Numbered from the stretch's first letter, positions 8,990 to 18,589 are shown. The stretch is DNA of 64,000 bases from Mycolicibacterium sp. MU0053 (GCF_963378095.1 NZ_OY726397.1:1736001-1800000), one strand, 5' to 3'. Numbers and translations: made by a program. Notes: generated by a model not told the origin, from the sequence alone.

Positions 8990-10470
8990 TGGGACACACC
9001 CTGGAAACGCCCGCCCCCGGCGCCCAAGAGCATCGCTGGAGCAGGCGACTCATCCTCTGGGCGGCGGTCCTCACGCTCGCCAACGTCCTGGCCGACGTCG
9101 TCATCGGCTCGCCCATGATGGTCCTGCCCCAGTTGCTGGAGCATTTCGACACCGATCAGGCGGCATGGCTGAATGTGAGTGCGATGCTGGCTGGAGCCAT
9201 CTGGTCGCCGCTGCTCGCGAAGAGTTCCGACCTCTTCGGCAAGCGCCGAGTGCTCATCGGCACGCTGCTCCTCGCAGGCGTGGGCGGGCTGGTCTGCCTC
9301 GTCGCCCCCAACCTGTGGATCTTCCTGGTGGGCCGCTTCCTCCAAGGCGCCGCCTTCGCGGCCGTCTTCCTCACGGTGGCGCTCACCCGCCAGATCTGCG
9401 CTCCGAGGGTGGCGATGGCGGTGGTTGGCCTCGTGACGTCCGGCTCGGCGGTCGTCGGAATCGTCGAGCCGTTCTTGATGAAGCCGGTCATTGACGTGTT
9501 CGGTTACCGGAGCGTGTTCATGGTGGCGGCGCTGCTCGCCGCGGTGGCCGCGGTGTGCGTGCGTTCGTTCATCCCGGAGTCGCCGGTCCGCAGCACGGGT
9601 CGGATCGATGTGGTCGGCGCGCTGCTGCTGGGCGGAGGCATCGGCGCAGTGCTGGCTTACACCACGCTCGGCAGAGACCTCGGCTGGCTGTCCGGACCCA
9701 TGATCGCGCTGCTGGCGGCCGGTGCCGCCGCCTTGGCCGGCTGGGTGTTGCTCGCGCTGCGGATCGATGAACCCATCGTCGACATCCGGGCCCTGACTCG
9801 TCCGATCCTGCTGACGCTGCTGGCCCTGGTGTTGGCGGCGGGCTCCTTCCGGAGCATGCTGCAGCTGACGGGCATCATCGCCGCGGTGCCACCCGAGCTG
9901 GGGCTCGGCTACGGGCTGGGTAACGGAGAGGCGATAGCGGTGCTGCTCGCCGCACCCAATCTGGGCATCGTCCTCGGCGGTGTGTGCGCCGGATGGATCG
10001 CGGGCCGGTTCGGTCCTGCGCTACCCCTTTTCGGCGGCATCGCCGTCGGAACAGTGGCGACCGTCGCGATGCTGGCGGGCGTATCGATGCTCCCGCTGGC
10101 GATCGCCTGCGGCGGGATGCTCGGGGTGGCCGCCGGCGCGATCGGCGCCTCCGGCTACAACTTGGCGACCAGCTTCGAAGCGCCCGAGCGGCAGGGCACT
10201 GTTGCCGGTTTGGTATCGGTGGTGCTCGCGCTCGGCTCGGTGATCGTCAACGTTGCCGGGGGCGAGGTGCTCAAAGCGACCCAAATCTCCGGGACCTCCG
10301 CCGATGGTGCCCTGGTGAGCACGGCGACCGGCGTGCACCTCTACGTCGCGATGGCGGGGGCCCTCTTCCTCCTCGCTGCGGTGCCGGCCATCATGCTGGT
10401 ACGCCACCGGACTACCGTCTCCAGCGGTCTTCCGATCGAAGCGGGGCAGCCCGGGGCGAAAGTCCCATGA
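8989..10470 (+). CDS. Major facilitator superfamily transporter
   Basis: A 493-residue, strongly hydrophobic protein with many membrane segments from about residue 20 to 470. It has the MFS loop 2-3 signature (SDLFGKRRVLIG) and extra central helices, suggesting a 12-14 TM drug:proton antiporter. The GTG at 8989 shares its first base with the monooxygenase stop (TAGTG), implying coupled translation. With the divergent TetR gene this suggests an inducible module that modifies and exports a toxic compound. The substrate is unknown. Confidence 0.85.
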   Translation: MGHTLETPAPGAQEHRWSRRLILWAAVLTLANVLADVVIGSPMMVLPQLLEHFDTDQAAWLNVSAMLAGAIWSPLLAKSSDLFGKRRVLIGTLLLAGVGGLVCLVAPNLWIFLVGRFLQGAAFAAVFLTVALTRQICAPRVAMAVVGLVTSGSAVVGIVEPFLMKPVIDVFGYRSVFMVAALLAAVAAVCVRSFIPESPVRSTGRIDVVGALLLGGGIGAVLAYTTLGRDLGWLSGPMIALLAAGAAALAGWVLLALRIDEPIVDIRALTRPILLTLLALVLAAGSFRSMLQLTGIIAAVPPELGLGYGLGNGEAIAVLLAAPNLGIVLGGVCAGWIAGRFGPALPLFGGIAVGTVATVAMLAGVSMLPLAIACGGMLGVAAGAIGASGYNLATSFEAPERQGTVAGLVSVVLALGSVIVNVAGGEVLKATQISGTSADGALVSTATGVHLYVAMAGALFLLAAVPAIMLVRHRTTVSSGLPIEAGQPGAKVP

Positions 10471-10494
10471 ACGCGCCCGCAACGGGCGCGTTCA
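10468..10494. terminator. Terminator hairpin after the MFS gene
   Basis: TGAACGCGCCCG (10468-10479) and CGGGCGCGTTCA (10483-10494) make a perfect 12-bp stem with a CAA loop, starting within the MFS stop codon. It lies between convergent transcripts (MFS + and lutC -) and could serve both. Confidence 0.7.
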
Positions 10495-10555
10495 CTAACG
10501 TCGCGAGGCGTATTCGGCCCACCCGCATGGGAATTCCGTTCTGACACTCGTGATC

Positions 10556-11182
10556 TCAGCGTTCGACTACAAGTACGTCCAGTAAGCGAGGGCCGTGCAC
10601 GCCCTCTACCCGGCTCAGCTCGATGTCGCTGGTCGCGCTCGGCCCCGAGATGAATGTCAGTGGCCGGTCTGGCTCTATTGCGGCGAACGCTTGGGGCACC
10701 GTGTCGACGATCTGATGGGTGAACACAATGCAGATGTGATGGTCGGGCACCAGGGTCAGCACCCGCCTTCCCTGTGCCACCCCGGCATCGAGTACCAGCG
10801 TGCCGGTCGAGGCGATACCGAGCGCGCACCCCGTCACCACTGCTCCCACCCGATCAAGCTGGTCCACCGTGAGGGGCGTCCCCGGCGCATCGACAACGGT
10901 GTCGATCCGGTCAATCCATTGCGTTGGCACATCGGCGGGGACGGCTACCCGCTCCCCGGTTGATGTCAGGGACGCGACCGTTGCCGATATCGAGGTTTCA
11001 TCGATGCGGTGGACGCGGGCCTGATACTCGCCGACCGCATCGACGAAGCGATCCACATCGCCGTGGCCCGACAACGGTGAGCGTTCATAATCGCGCGGCA
11101 CCTCGACGGGCTCCGGAGGGGCGGCCGCCAATGCCGAGCGGATACGTGCGAGCACTGTCTGGCGGGAGTCGGAGGAGCTCAC
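10556..11182 (-). CDS. lutC: Lactate utilization protein C
   Basis: A 208-residue LUD-domain (LutC/YkgG) protein. Conserved features are TGCALGIASTGTLVLDAG and the region around LTLVPDHHICI. LutC is the third part of the LutABC L-lactate oxidase, an iron-sulfur complex that oxidises L-lactate to pyruvate. I place the start at GTG 11182, which overlaps the lutB stop as GTGA; an upstream start at 11215 in the same frame is possible. It is last in the operon. Confidence 0.88.
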   Translation of the reverse strand: MSSSDSRQTVLARIRSALAAAPPEPVEVPRDYERSPLSGHGDVDRFVDAVGEYQARVHRIDETSISATVASLTSTGERVAVPADVPTQWIDRIDTVVDAPGTPLTVDQLDRVGAVVTGCALGIASTGTLVLDAGVAQGRRVLTLVPDHHICIVFTHQIVDTVPQAFAAIEPDRPLTFISGPSATSDIELSRVEGVHGPRLLDVLVVER

Positions 11183-12645
11183 CGCCGTACCGTGCCGCGC
11201 GTGCGGGCCCACCACTGGCGGAAGGATTCTGCAGGCGGTCGGGGTAAGTCACGGCTCGATGTCCACAGCGATCCCGGCCACGGCAATGTGGTGATCTGGC
11301 GGTCGGCACCGATGAGATGTTGCGCTGCGCCCAAAGCACGCTCGGCGAGATCGAAGCGGCGGGGCGATGTCATGGCCCAGGCCGCGGCTTTCATCGCCAG
11401 GTCTTGTCCGTGCGGAAGGCCGCCGCGTTCGGAGTCCACCTGCGCTGCCCGAAGATGGACCAGAATGCTCGGAATGTCAATGCGGACTGGACACGCATCG
11501 AAACACGCCCCGCATAGCGACGATGCATACGGCAGTGCAGCGTTCGGGTCGTGACGGCCTTGGGTGCCGGTGAGTTGGGGGCTGAGGATCGCGCCGATGG
11601 GACCCGGATACACCGACCCGTAGGCGTGGCCACCGGTGCGCTCATACACCGGGCAGACGTTCAGGCAGGCGCTGCACCGAATGCAGTGCAACGCTGCGCG
11701 GCCCTCAGGATCGGCCAGCACCCTGCTGCGACCGTTGTCCAGCAGCACCAGATGGAACCGCTGTGGTCCGTCGCCGGAATGCACCCCGGTCCACATCGAT
11801 GTGTAGGGATTCATCCGCTCGGCAGTCGATGACCGCGGGAGTAGTTGCATGAACACTTCGAGGTCGGTGAAGGAAGGAACGACCTTCTCAATGCCCATCA
11901 CGGTGATGAGCGTCTCGGGCAGCGTCAGACACATTCGCCCGTTGCCTTCGGACTCGACCACTACCAGGGTTCCGGTGTCGGCGGCGGCGAAATTGGCGCC
12001 GCTGACGGCCACTTTGGCAGAGAGAAACTTTCGGCGCAGGTGGGCGCGTGCTGCCATCGCGAGTATCCGTGGGTCGTCGGTGAGCTCACCCGCGTCGGGC
12101 ATCTCGCGCAGGAAAATCTCGCGTATCTCGGCCCTGTTCCGGTGTATGGCGGGGACCAGGATGTGGCTGGGTTTGTCCCGATCCAGCTGCACAATGAGTT
12201 CGGCGAGATCGGTTTCGACGGCGGCGATGCCGTGTGCTTCCAGGTGTTCGTTGAGTCCGATCTCCTGGGTGGCCATGGATTTGACCTTGACGACTTCGCT
12301 GACGCCACGGCCGCGCACGATGTCGGTGATGATCTGATTTGCCTCAGTCGCGTCACCGGCCCAATGCACCACGCCACCGCGGGCGGTGACGTTTCGTTCC
12401 AATTCCTCCAACAATTCCGGCAACCGCGCCATGACATCCTGCTTGAGTGCACTGCCGGCGACACGAAGTTGTTCCCAGTCGGCGCACTCTGCCACCGCAG
12501 TAAGTCGTTTGGATCGAATGGTTCTTGTCGCAGCACCGACATTGCGGCGCATCTGGCTGTCACCGAGCCCGCGCCGGGCTGCGATTGGAAACGGTTCGTC
12601 CCCCCGTAGATTGCCGACGCCGGGTGTACCCAGGAACGTGGTCAT
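11179..12645 (-). CDS. lutB: Lactate utilization iron-sulfur protein B
   Basis: A 488-residue protein with an N-terminal LUD domain (about 60-290) and two 4Fe-4S clusters of the ferredoxin type near residues 305-370: CIRCSACLNVCP and CGACFDACP. It carries electrons within the LutABC complex. The ATG at 12645 overlaps the lutA stop in an ATGA junction, which I prefer to the open extension to 12759. A C-terminal DUF3390-like segment ends with a Trp-rich tail (FRQWWARTRG). Confidence 0.92.
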   Translation of the reverse strand: MTTFLGTPGVGNLRGDEPFPIAARRGLGDSQMRRNVGAATRTIRSKRLTAVAECADWEQLRVAGSALKQDVMARLPELLEELERNVTARGGVVHWAGDATEANQIITDIVRGRGVSEVVKVKSMATQEIGLNEHLEAHGIAAVETDLAELIVQLDRDKPSHILVPAIHRNRAEIREIFLREMPDAGELTDDPRILAMAARAHLRRKFLSAKVAVSGANFAAADTGTLVVVESEGNGRMCLTLPETLITVMGIEKVVPSFTDLEVFMQLLPRSSTAERMNPYTSMWTGVHSGDGPQRFHLVLLDNGRSRVLADPEGRAALHCIRCSACLNVCPVYERTGGHAYGSVYPGPIGAILSPQLTGTQGRHDPNAALPYASSLCGACFDACPVRIDIPSILVHLRAAQVDSERGGLPHGQDLAMKAAAWAMTSPRRFDLAERALGAAQHLIGADRQITTLPWPGSLWTSSRDLPRPPAESFRQWWARTRGTVRR

Positions 12646-13403
12646 CGGGAGCCGGCCCCGGTGGGGCTGGCTTCTGTCGATGCCAAAATCTCGGCGAGGT
12701 GCACGGTGCGCACCCCGGCGCGAATTCGGCTGAGACCACCGGCGATGTGCATCAGGCACGACGAGTCACCGGCGGTACAGATCTCGGCGCCGGTGCCGAG
12801 GATGCAGGCCATCTTGTCGCCCAGCATGGCGGTCGAGGTGTCGGCGTTCTTGAGCGCGAAGGTGCCGCCGAAACCGCAGCACGTGTCGGCGCTTGCCAGC
12901 TCGATCAACGTCAGTCCTTTGACGTGGCGGAGCAGTTCGAGCGGCTTTTCCCCGACTCGCAACATGCGCAGCGAATGACATGTGGGGTGGTAGGTGACCC
13001 GGTGTGGGTAGTAGGCGCCGACGTCGCGTTGGTCGAGCACATCGATCAATAGTTCGGAAAGCTCGTAGGTGCGAGCAGCCACCGCTTCGGCGCGTTGCGC
13101 CAGCTTCTCGTCGCCTGCCCGTCGGGCCACCCAGGCATGCTGGTGTCGCACCGAACCCACGCATGAACCGGATGGGGCGACGATCGCCTCATAGTGACCG
13201 CTTTCGAAGACCTCGACATGGCGACGGACCAGGGTCGCGGCCTCCGCCAGGTAGCCGGTGTTGATGTGCATCTGCCCGCAACATGTCTGCTCGGCAGGGA
13301 AGACAACTTCATGGCCGAGGCGCTCCAGTAGCTCGACCACGGCGATTGCGGACTGTGGAAACAATGCGTCTGCGAGGCAGGTGGCCAACAAGGCGATACG
13401 CAT
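12642..13403 (-). CDS. lutA: Lactate utilization protein A
   Basis: A 253-residue protein with two cysteine-rich CCG domains (EQTCCGQMHINTGY near residue 40 and ADTCCGFGGTFALK near 180), the hallmark of LutA/GlpC-type subunits that bind non-canonical Fe-S clusters. First gene of lutABC, overlapping lutB by 4 nt. No lactate permease or LldR-type regulator gene is adjacent. The 226-bp gap to the divergent acyl-CoA dehydrogenase gene contains an 18-bp perfect palindrome. Confidence 0.93.
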   Translation of the reverse strand: MRIALLATCLADALFPQSAIAVVELLERLGHEVVFPAEQTCCGQMHINTGYLAEAATLVRRHVEVFESGHYEAIVAPSGSCVGSVRHQHAWVARRAGDEKLAQRAEAVAARTYELSELLIDVLDQRDVGAYYPHRVTYHPTCHSLRMLRVGEKPLELLRHVKGLTLIELASADTCCGFGGTFALKNADTSTAMLGDKMACILGTGAEICTAGDSSCLMHIAGGLSRIRAGVRTVHLAEILASTEASPTGAGSR

Positions 13404-13507
13404 TACAGCTCCAGGGTTTTCATTGATGGCAAGCTGTTCTCAAGGGATCTGCTCGAGCGGCTGACCGACGCGTCGGTGAGCGTAGCCCGGTCACCGACAA
13501 CCCGGAA

Positions 13508-13551
13508 TCAGTAGCGCTACTGATGTCGGCGACGCCAGACCTTGTCATCCT
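13508..13551 (+). promoter_or_regulatory. 7-2-7 palindromic activator site (variant) and -10, upstream of the acyl-CoA dehydrogenase pair
   Basis: TCAGTAGCGCTACTGA (13508-13523) is perfectly symmetric and extends to 18 bp (13507-13524). It differs from the window consensus TCCGTACNNGTACGGA at four positions, always in symmetric pairs, and shares the TCAGTA or TACTGA half-sites seen at 25954 and 43087. CATCCT at 13546-13551 is a candidate -10, placing the palindrome centre near -42.5. Confidence 0.5.
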
Positions 13552-13629
13552 GTGAGTACACGGCGTCCGCACCGTGGACAGCTCTGTGTTTGCGGAAGCT
13601 GTTGTAGGCGAAAAGGATTAAAAAACGGG

Positions 13630-14820
13630 ATGGCGACCGGAGCAGAGCTGCGCGACCTGGACGGCACCTCCGTAGGCGATTTGCGTCTCGAGATCCGCGA
13701 CTGGCTGGACCGCGAGTTGCCGCCCGATCGCCGCAGCTGCCTCGGCATGTCCGGCGGTCACGATCCGGCCTTCTCCCGCAAGCTCGGCAAGGCCGGTTGG
13801 CTGGGTTTATCGGTGCCCGTGCGCTACGGAGGACACAACGGAACGGCCGTGCAACGGTTCATCGTGACCGAAGAACTGCTGGTCGCTCAGGCACCCGTGG
13901 GGGCGCACTGGTTGGCCGATCGGCAGGTCGCTCCATCGATCCTTCGGGTCGGCACCGAGGAGCAGCGGCGTACCTTTCTTCCGGCCATCGTGCGGGGCGA
14001 GACCTACTTCTCCATCGGGTTGAGTGAACCCGAAGCGGGCAGCGACCTTTCGGCGGTTCGGACCCAGGCCCGCCGGGTGGCCGGCGGTTGGCGAGTATCG
14101 GGCACGAAGATATGGACCACCTTCGCCCAGTACAACCATTACCTGCTCACGTTGTGTCGAACGCAGCCCCGCGGCGAGGACCGCCACAGCGGTCTGTCCC
14201 AGTTGATCATCCCGCTCGGATCAGACGGGGTACAGGTACGCCCCATTCGGACCATGGACGGTAGCGAAGAGTTCTGCGAGGTCATCCTCGACGACGTCTT
14301 CGTCCCCGAAAATCGACTCCTCGGCGACGAAGGGCAGGGATGGGCCCAGGCGGCGGCCGAACTCGCTCTGGAACGCTATGGGCCGGAGCGCTGGCTCTCG
14401 GTATGGGGATGCTTGACCGGCATTGCCGGTCAAGCGAGCGGCGATCGTCTCGCCGGCGGCGCGGCAGCGGCCGAGATCGGGCGCCTCATGGCGAAATACC
14501 GCACGATTCGCCGGGTGTCGCTGGATGTTGCGCGCAGTATCGATCGCGGGTTGACCCCTACCGTGCAAGCTGCGGTGGCCAAGGATCTTGCGACCGCCCT
14601 GGAACAGGAGACAGTTGAAGTCGTGCGCCGCCTGTGGGGGCGCGAACTGGCGCCATCTTCCTCGAATGATGTCGAATCGTTGCTCGCCCGCGCCGTGCTC
14701 GCTTCGCCCACCTTCACCATCCGTGGCGGGACCACGGAGGTGTTGCGCGGACTCATAGCACGGGCTGATCGAGTGCCGGCGGTCGCTAGACATTCCGACG
14801 ACACCGCGGGGGTGCGATGA
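13630..14820 (+). CDS. Acyl-CoA dehydrogenase, subunit with FAD/active-site motifs
   Basis: A 396-residue acyl-CoA dehydrogenase. Seen are the ETYFSIGLSEPEAGSDLSAV segment that contacts substrate and FAD, the WTTFAQYN loop and the C-terminal RGGTTEVLRGLIARAD motif with the usual position of the catalytic Glu. It oxidises acyl-CoA thioesters to enoyl-CoA. The ATG at 13630 gives the family length, and AAAGGA lies 12 nt upstream. Its stop overlaps the start of a second, shorter dehydrogenase gene (ATGA), an arrangement typical of heteromeric mycobacterial dehydrogenases of the FadE26/27 or FadE28/29 kind that act on steroid-like CoA thioesters. Confidence 0.9.
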   Translation: MATGAELRDLDGTSVGDLRLEIRDWLDRELPPDRRSCLGMSGGHDPAFSRKLGKAGWLGLSVPVRYGGHNGTAVQRFIVTEELLVAQAPVGAHWLADRQVAPSILRVGTEEQRRTFLPAIVRGETYFSIGLSEPEAGSDLSAVRTQARRVAGGWRVSGTKIWTTFAQYNHYLLTLCRTQPRGEDRHSGLSQLIIPLGSDGVQVRPIRTMDGSEEFCEVILDDVFVPENRLLGDEGQGWAQAAAELALERYGPERWLSVWGCLTGIAGQASGDRLAGGAAAAEIGRLMAKYRTIRRVSLDVARSIDRGLTPTVQAAVAKDLATALEQETVEVVRRLWGRELAPSSSNDVESLLARAVLASPTFTIRGGTTEVLRGLIARADRVPAVARHSDDTAGVR

Positions 14821-15878
14821 CTGCCGTACACAGCGCGACCGCCGAAGCGGTCGGCGACCTGTTCCGGGCCACGAATTCGACTGGTGGGACGTCAGTTACG
14901 AGCCACCCATGGGACGCATTCGTCGCCGCCGGGTTCCCTTGGGCGACAGTGCCTGAGGAGCGGGAAGGTCCAGGCGGGGCCGTGCCCGACGGGCTGGACA
15001 TTCTTCGTGAGATCGGACGGGCTGCGGCACCGGTCCCGGCCGGCGAAACAGATCTGTTGGGCGACTGGTTGTTACGCCAGGCTGATTTGCCGGCGGTACC
15101 TGAGCTGCTCGCCGTCGCACAGGGCAACACCGCGGATGACCTGCGGCTGCACCGTGACGGCGACCGAGTGATGTTGAGTGGCACTGCTGACCGGGTTGCG
15201 TGGGCAGCACGGAGCGGTCGCTTTGTCGGGTTGGTGAGCGACGAAGACGCCAATTACGTTGTATGCGTTCCCATTGAAAGACTCACGATCACCCCCGGGA
15301 CGTCCCTCGCCGGCGAGTCCCGGGACATGGTGACTGCCCGTGCGGTGGCACTGGACACCAACGAGATCGGTGCCGCCCCGCAACTGGACCTCATCGACCT
15401 TCGGGCCAGGGGAGCGGCGACGCGCGCGGTGCTGATACAGGGTGCGGTGGAGGCCGTGGTCGAACTGGTGCGGGACTACTGCGAAGTTCGCACACAGTTC
15501 GGACGACGCCTACGAGATTTTCAGGTGGTCGGCCACCAACTTGCTTTGATGCGCGAACATGCGACCTTGGTGAGCGCCGCAGCCGAGCTTGCCAGCGCCG
15601 TCCTACAGGGCTCCGGGTCGTGGGAAGACGCGGCGACTGCGAAGATCGTCGCGGGCGAGGTCGCCGGCCACATCGCCAAGGCGGCTCATCAACTCCACGG
15701 AGCCATCGGTGTTTCGGAAGAGTATGTTCTGCATCGCTATACGCGTCGCCTGTGGGCGTGGCGGGACGAGTACGGCAGTGAGAACGAATGGGCCCACCGA
15801 CTGGGCGCGACGCTTGTCCAGCGCGGCCCAGACGCGCTGTGGCCGTGGGTCGCCGCTGCCGCGGATCAGGGCGGATGA
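14817..15878 (+). CDS. Acyl-CoA dehydrogenase, partner subunit
   Basis: A 353-residue protein of the acyl-CoA dehydrogenase fold, shorter and more diverged than its neighbour. The N-terminal half lacks the SEPxAGSDL substrate loop. The C-terminal half keeps the helix bundle (FGRRLRDFQVVGHQLALM; HQLHGAIGVSEEYVLHRYTR). Such reduced partners in alpha2beta2 dehydrogenases usually lack the catalytic base and contribute part of the FAD site. The 4-nt overlap with the upstream gene supports a complex. Confidence 0.85.
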   Translation: MTAVHSATAEAVGDLFRATNSTGGTSVTSHPWDAFVAAGFPWATVPEEREGPGGAVPDGLDILREIGRAAAPVPAGETDLLGDWLLRQADLPAVPELLAVAQGNTADDLRLHRDGDRVMLSGTADRVAWAARSGRFVGLVSDEDANYVVCVPIERLTITPGTSLAGESRDMVTARAVALDTNEIGAAPQLDLIDLRARGAATRAVLIQGAVEAVVELVRDYCEVRTQFGRRLRDFQVVGHQLALMREHATLVSAAAELASAVLQGSGSWEDAATAKIVAGEVAGHIAKAAHQLHGAIGVSEEYVLHRYTRRLWAWRDEYGSENEWAHRLGATLVQRGPDALWPWVAAAADQGG

Positions 15879-16091
15879 CCATTGCACACGCGTCGCCGCT
15901 TACGTGACCGGGCTCAGACCGAGTCCGCACGAGGCGCTGGCCGCCGGCTCTGCCCCGCTCACACGAACGTCTCACCACGACACCATGACTCGATGCCCAG
16001 CGAGCCAAGAGAACAACGACCGATGGAAGACCGAGAGTATGAGTTATGAAGCCGTAGTCCGATGGCGTTTCGCCGACCTCCGCGCTGACCG

Positions 16092-16901
16092 ATGAGACTG
16101 CCTACTCGCGGCGAGGCGGCAGATGTGCGTCCGGCGACGGACCCACTGCTGATGGAACGTGTCGCCTCTGATGTCGTGTTACTGACGCTCAACGTGCACG
16201 AACGCCGCAATGCGATGACGGCCGAGCTGAGCGAGGCGTGGACTGAGGCTATAGCAACGCTGAGCCAGGATCGCTCGGTTCGCGCGGTGGTCGTCACGGG
16301 CGCCGGAACGGCGTTCTGCGCCGGAGGTGACTTCGACTGGCTCGAATCGACCATTCAATCCCATGGTTCGGTAAGCGAGCTTCGGTCGACAATGAGCTGC
16401 TTCTATCAGGGCTGGCTCTCCATCCGAGAGTTGGCGATCCCGTCGATAGCAGCCGTCAACGGGCCGGCGATCGGAGCCGGTCTGTGTCTCGCTCTGGCAT
16501 GTGACTTGCGGATTGCGAGTCCCACAGCGAAGTTCTCGGCACCGTTCACCTCACTCGGTGTGCATCCGGGCATGGCGGCAACCTGGCTGCTGCCGGAAGC
16601 CGTTGGGATGCCACGCGCCCGGGACATGTTCTTGACCGGGCGTGAACTATCCGCCGAGGAAGCCGTCGGGTGGGGTCTGGCCTCGGCTGTGGCTGACGAC
16701 GTCGTCACCCGAGCAGTTGAGGTTGCCAAGTCCATCGCCGCAAATGACGGGCTGTCGGTCGAGCTCACCAAATCGGCGCTCGCTCAACCGCATCGATCGC
16801 TTGCTGAGGGATTGAATTGGGAAGGTTTCGCACAACCGATGACGATGATGCAGGGCGTCAACGCACGTCAGAACGGGGCCGCGAGCCGGCCCGGCGAATA
16901 A
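16092..16901 (+). CDS. Enoyl-CoA hydratase/isomerase family protein
   Basis: A 269-residue crotonase-fold protein. The two oxyanion-hole motifs are seen (TAFCAGGDFDWL, NGPAIGAGLCLALACD). It probably hydrates the enoyl-CoA formed by the preceding dehydrogenase pair. ATG 16092 is the furthest in-frame start; ATG 16152 (MERVASDVV) begins the conserved fold and is equally likely. A 213-bp gap without recognisable features separates it from the dehydrogenase genes. Confidence 0.85.
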   Translation: MRLPTRGEAADVRPATDPLLMERVASDVVLLTLNVHERRNAMTAELSEAWTEAIATLSQDRSVRAVVVTGAGTAFCAGGDFDWLESTIQSHGSVSELRSTMSCFYQGWLSIRELAIPSIAAVNGPAIGAGLCLALACDLRIASPTAKFSAPFTSLGVHPGMAATWLLPEAVGMPRARDMFLTGRELSAEEAVGWGLASAVADDVVTRAVEVAKSIAANDGLSVELTKSALAQPHRSLAEGLNWEGFAQPMTMMQGVNARQNGAASRPGE

Positions 16902-17033
16902 GGGGGGGCCGGCTACGAGCAACCGTGATCCTGCCTTTCGGCCGCGCTGGTTGCCGCCGGCAGACGGGGGAGCACGAAGGTCGGCGTCAGCACGAACTCG
17001 CCGAACGCCAGAGCAGACGAAAGGTTGTCAAAT

Positions 17034-18578
17034 ATGGTGGAAGCCCAGACAACGACCGGTTGGGTCCGCGGCTTCGTCCGCGACGGGATCGCGACTTTCA
17101 GGGGTGTGCCCTACGCTGCTGCGCCGACAGCTGAGCTGCGCTTCTGCCCGCCGCAGCCTGCCGATCCGTGGACGGGGGTGCGCGACGCGACCGCCCAAGC
17201 CGCCGCGTGCCCGCAGCCCGCGCTTCCGCGGTTGTTCGACAAGCTCGACCCCGCTGACCCAACGGCCAAATTCGTCGAGAGGTACGACGAGGACTGCCTG
17301 ACGGTCAATGTCTTTACGCCTGCGGTGGATTCAGCTGCCCGCCCGGTCATGGTCTGGCTGCATGGCGGGTGGTTCTCGGTCGGATCGGGCAATGAGCCGT
17401 GCTACGACGGTAGCAACCTGTGCCGGATGGGCGATGTTGTCGTTGTCACGGTCAATCATCGCCTCGGGGCATTGGGCTTTCTTTCGCTGGCCGGTTGCGG
17501 TGACGACCGCTTTGAATCGTCAGCCAATCACGGGCTGCTCGATATCGTCGAAGCGCTCAAGTGGGTCCGCGACAACATCGCTCAGTTCGGCGGAGATCCC
17601 GCCCGCGTCACGGTATTCGGCGAGTCCGGTGGTGCCGCGAAGATCAGCATGCTGCTCGGTGTCGACCAGGCGCGCGGGCTGTTCCATCGGGCGATCGTGC
17701 AGAGTGGGCCGATGCTGCGTGCAGTCGAGATCGAGCGCGCCAACGCCGCAGCAGCGGCGCTTTTCACTGAGCTGGGGATCACCTCCATCCAGGAACTGCG
17801 TGAGCTACCGGTAGCTGCGATCATCGACGCCCAAAACACCGTCCTGGGTGGTCCGCTGGGCGGTCTGTATGGCGATGGGCCCCAGATGGCGGCGACGATC
17901 GATGGCCGCATCATCGAACAACATCCGTTTGACCCCGCCGCTTCGCCGCCATCCCATGGTGTTGCGCTGTTGATCGGATCGTGTCGCGACGAAGCCAGCA
18001 TGATGGTTGCCACCGTGCCCGGTATCGATTCGATGGAGCCGGAGCGGCAGGTAAAGCTGTTAACCGACAACGTGTTCGGACATGCGCTTGACGATCTGGT
18101 GGAAAGGTATGCGGCGACGAGGCCGGAGGCATCAGTGGCTGAGCGCTTCCTGGCTGCGGTCACCGACCAGATCCGGATCGGCGGAATCACGATGGCCGAA
18201 CGAGCCGTCGCAGCCGGCGGGCAGGCACACATGTACCGTGTCGATCACGTGCCCTCGGTGTACGGGGGCAAACTCGGTGCGCCGCACACGATCGACGTAG
18301 GTTTCGCGTTTGCCAACACCGACGCAGACGCGGGTGTCACCTCACCGAATCGTGGTCTCTACCAGGATCGGGATGTCTCGCGTCTGACCGAAGAGATAAG
18401 CGGCGCGTGGATTGCATTCGCCCGCAACGGCCATCCCGGCCACGCCGGGCTGCAGGAGTGGCCCAGCTATCGTCCCGAGCGCCGCTCAACCATGATCTTC
18501 GGACCACAGTCGGGAATTGTCGACGACCCTGAGTCCGAGGAACGCGAGATCTGGCGTGGCCGGGACGGGGGAATGTAG
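17034..18578 (+). CDS. Type B carboxylesterase
   Basis: A 514-residue alpha/beta hydrolase of the type B carboxylesterase family. Features: FRGVPYAAAP near the N-terminus, the oxyanion-hole WLHGGWF, the nucleophile in FGESGGA (Ser about 198) and a C-terminal His region (GAPHTIDVGF). No signal peptide, so cytosolic. It may hydrolyse an ester or lactone substrate or intermediate of the surrounding pathway. I chose ATG 17034 because AAAGG at about 17019-17023 is 10 nt upstream; TTG 17025 is in frame but too close to it. Confidence 0.88.
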   Translation: MVEAQTTTGWVRGFVRDGIATFRGVPYAAAPTAELRFCPPQPADPWTGVRDATAQAAACPQPALPRLFDKLDPADPTAKFVERYDEDCLTVNVFTPAVDSAARPVMVWLHGGWFSVGSGNEPCYDGSNLCRMGDVVVVTVNHRLGALGFLSLAGCGDDRFESSANHGLLDIVEALKWVRDNIAQFGGDPARVTVFGESGGAAKISMLLGVDQARGLFHRAIVQSGPMLRAVEIERANAAAAALFTELGITSIQELRELPVAAIIDAQNTVLGGPLGGLYGDGPQMAATIDGRIIEQHPFDPAASPPSHGVALLIGSCRDEASMMVATVPGIDSMEPERQVKLLTDNVFGHALDDLVERYAATRPEASVAERFLAAVTDQIRIGGITMAERAVAAGGQAHMYRVDHVPSVYGGKLGAPHTIDVGFAFANTDADAGVTSPNRGLYQDRDVSRLTEEISGAWIAFARNGHPGHAGLQEWPSYRPERRSTMIFGPQSGIVDDPESEEREIWRGRDGGM

Positions 18579-18589
18579 CCGTTGTGGTT

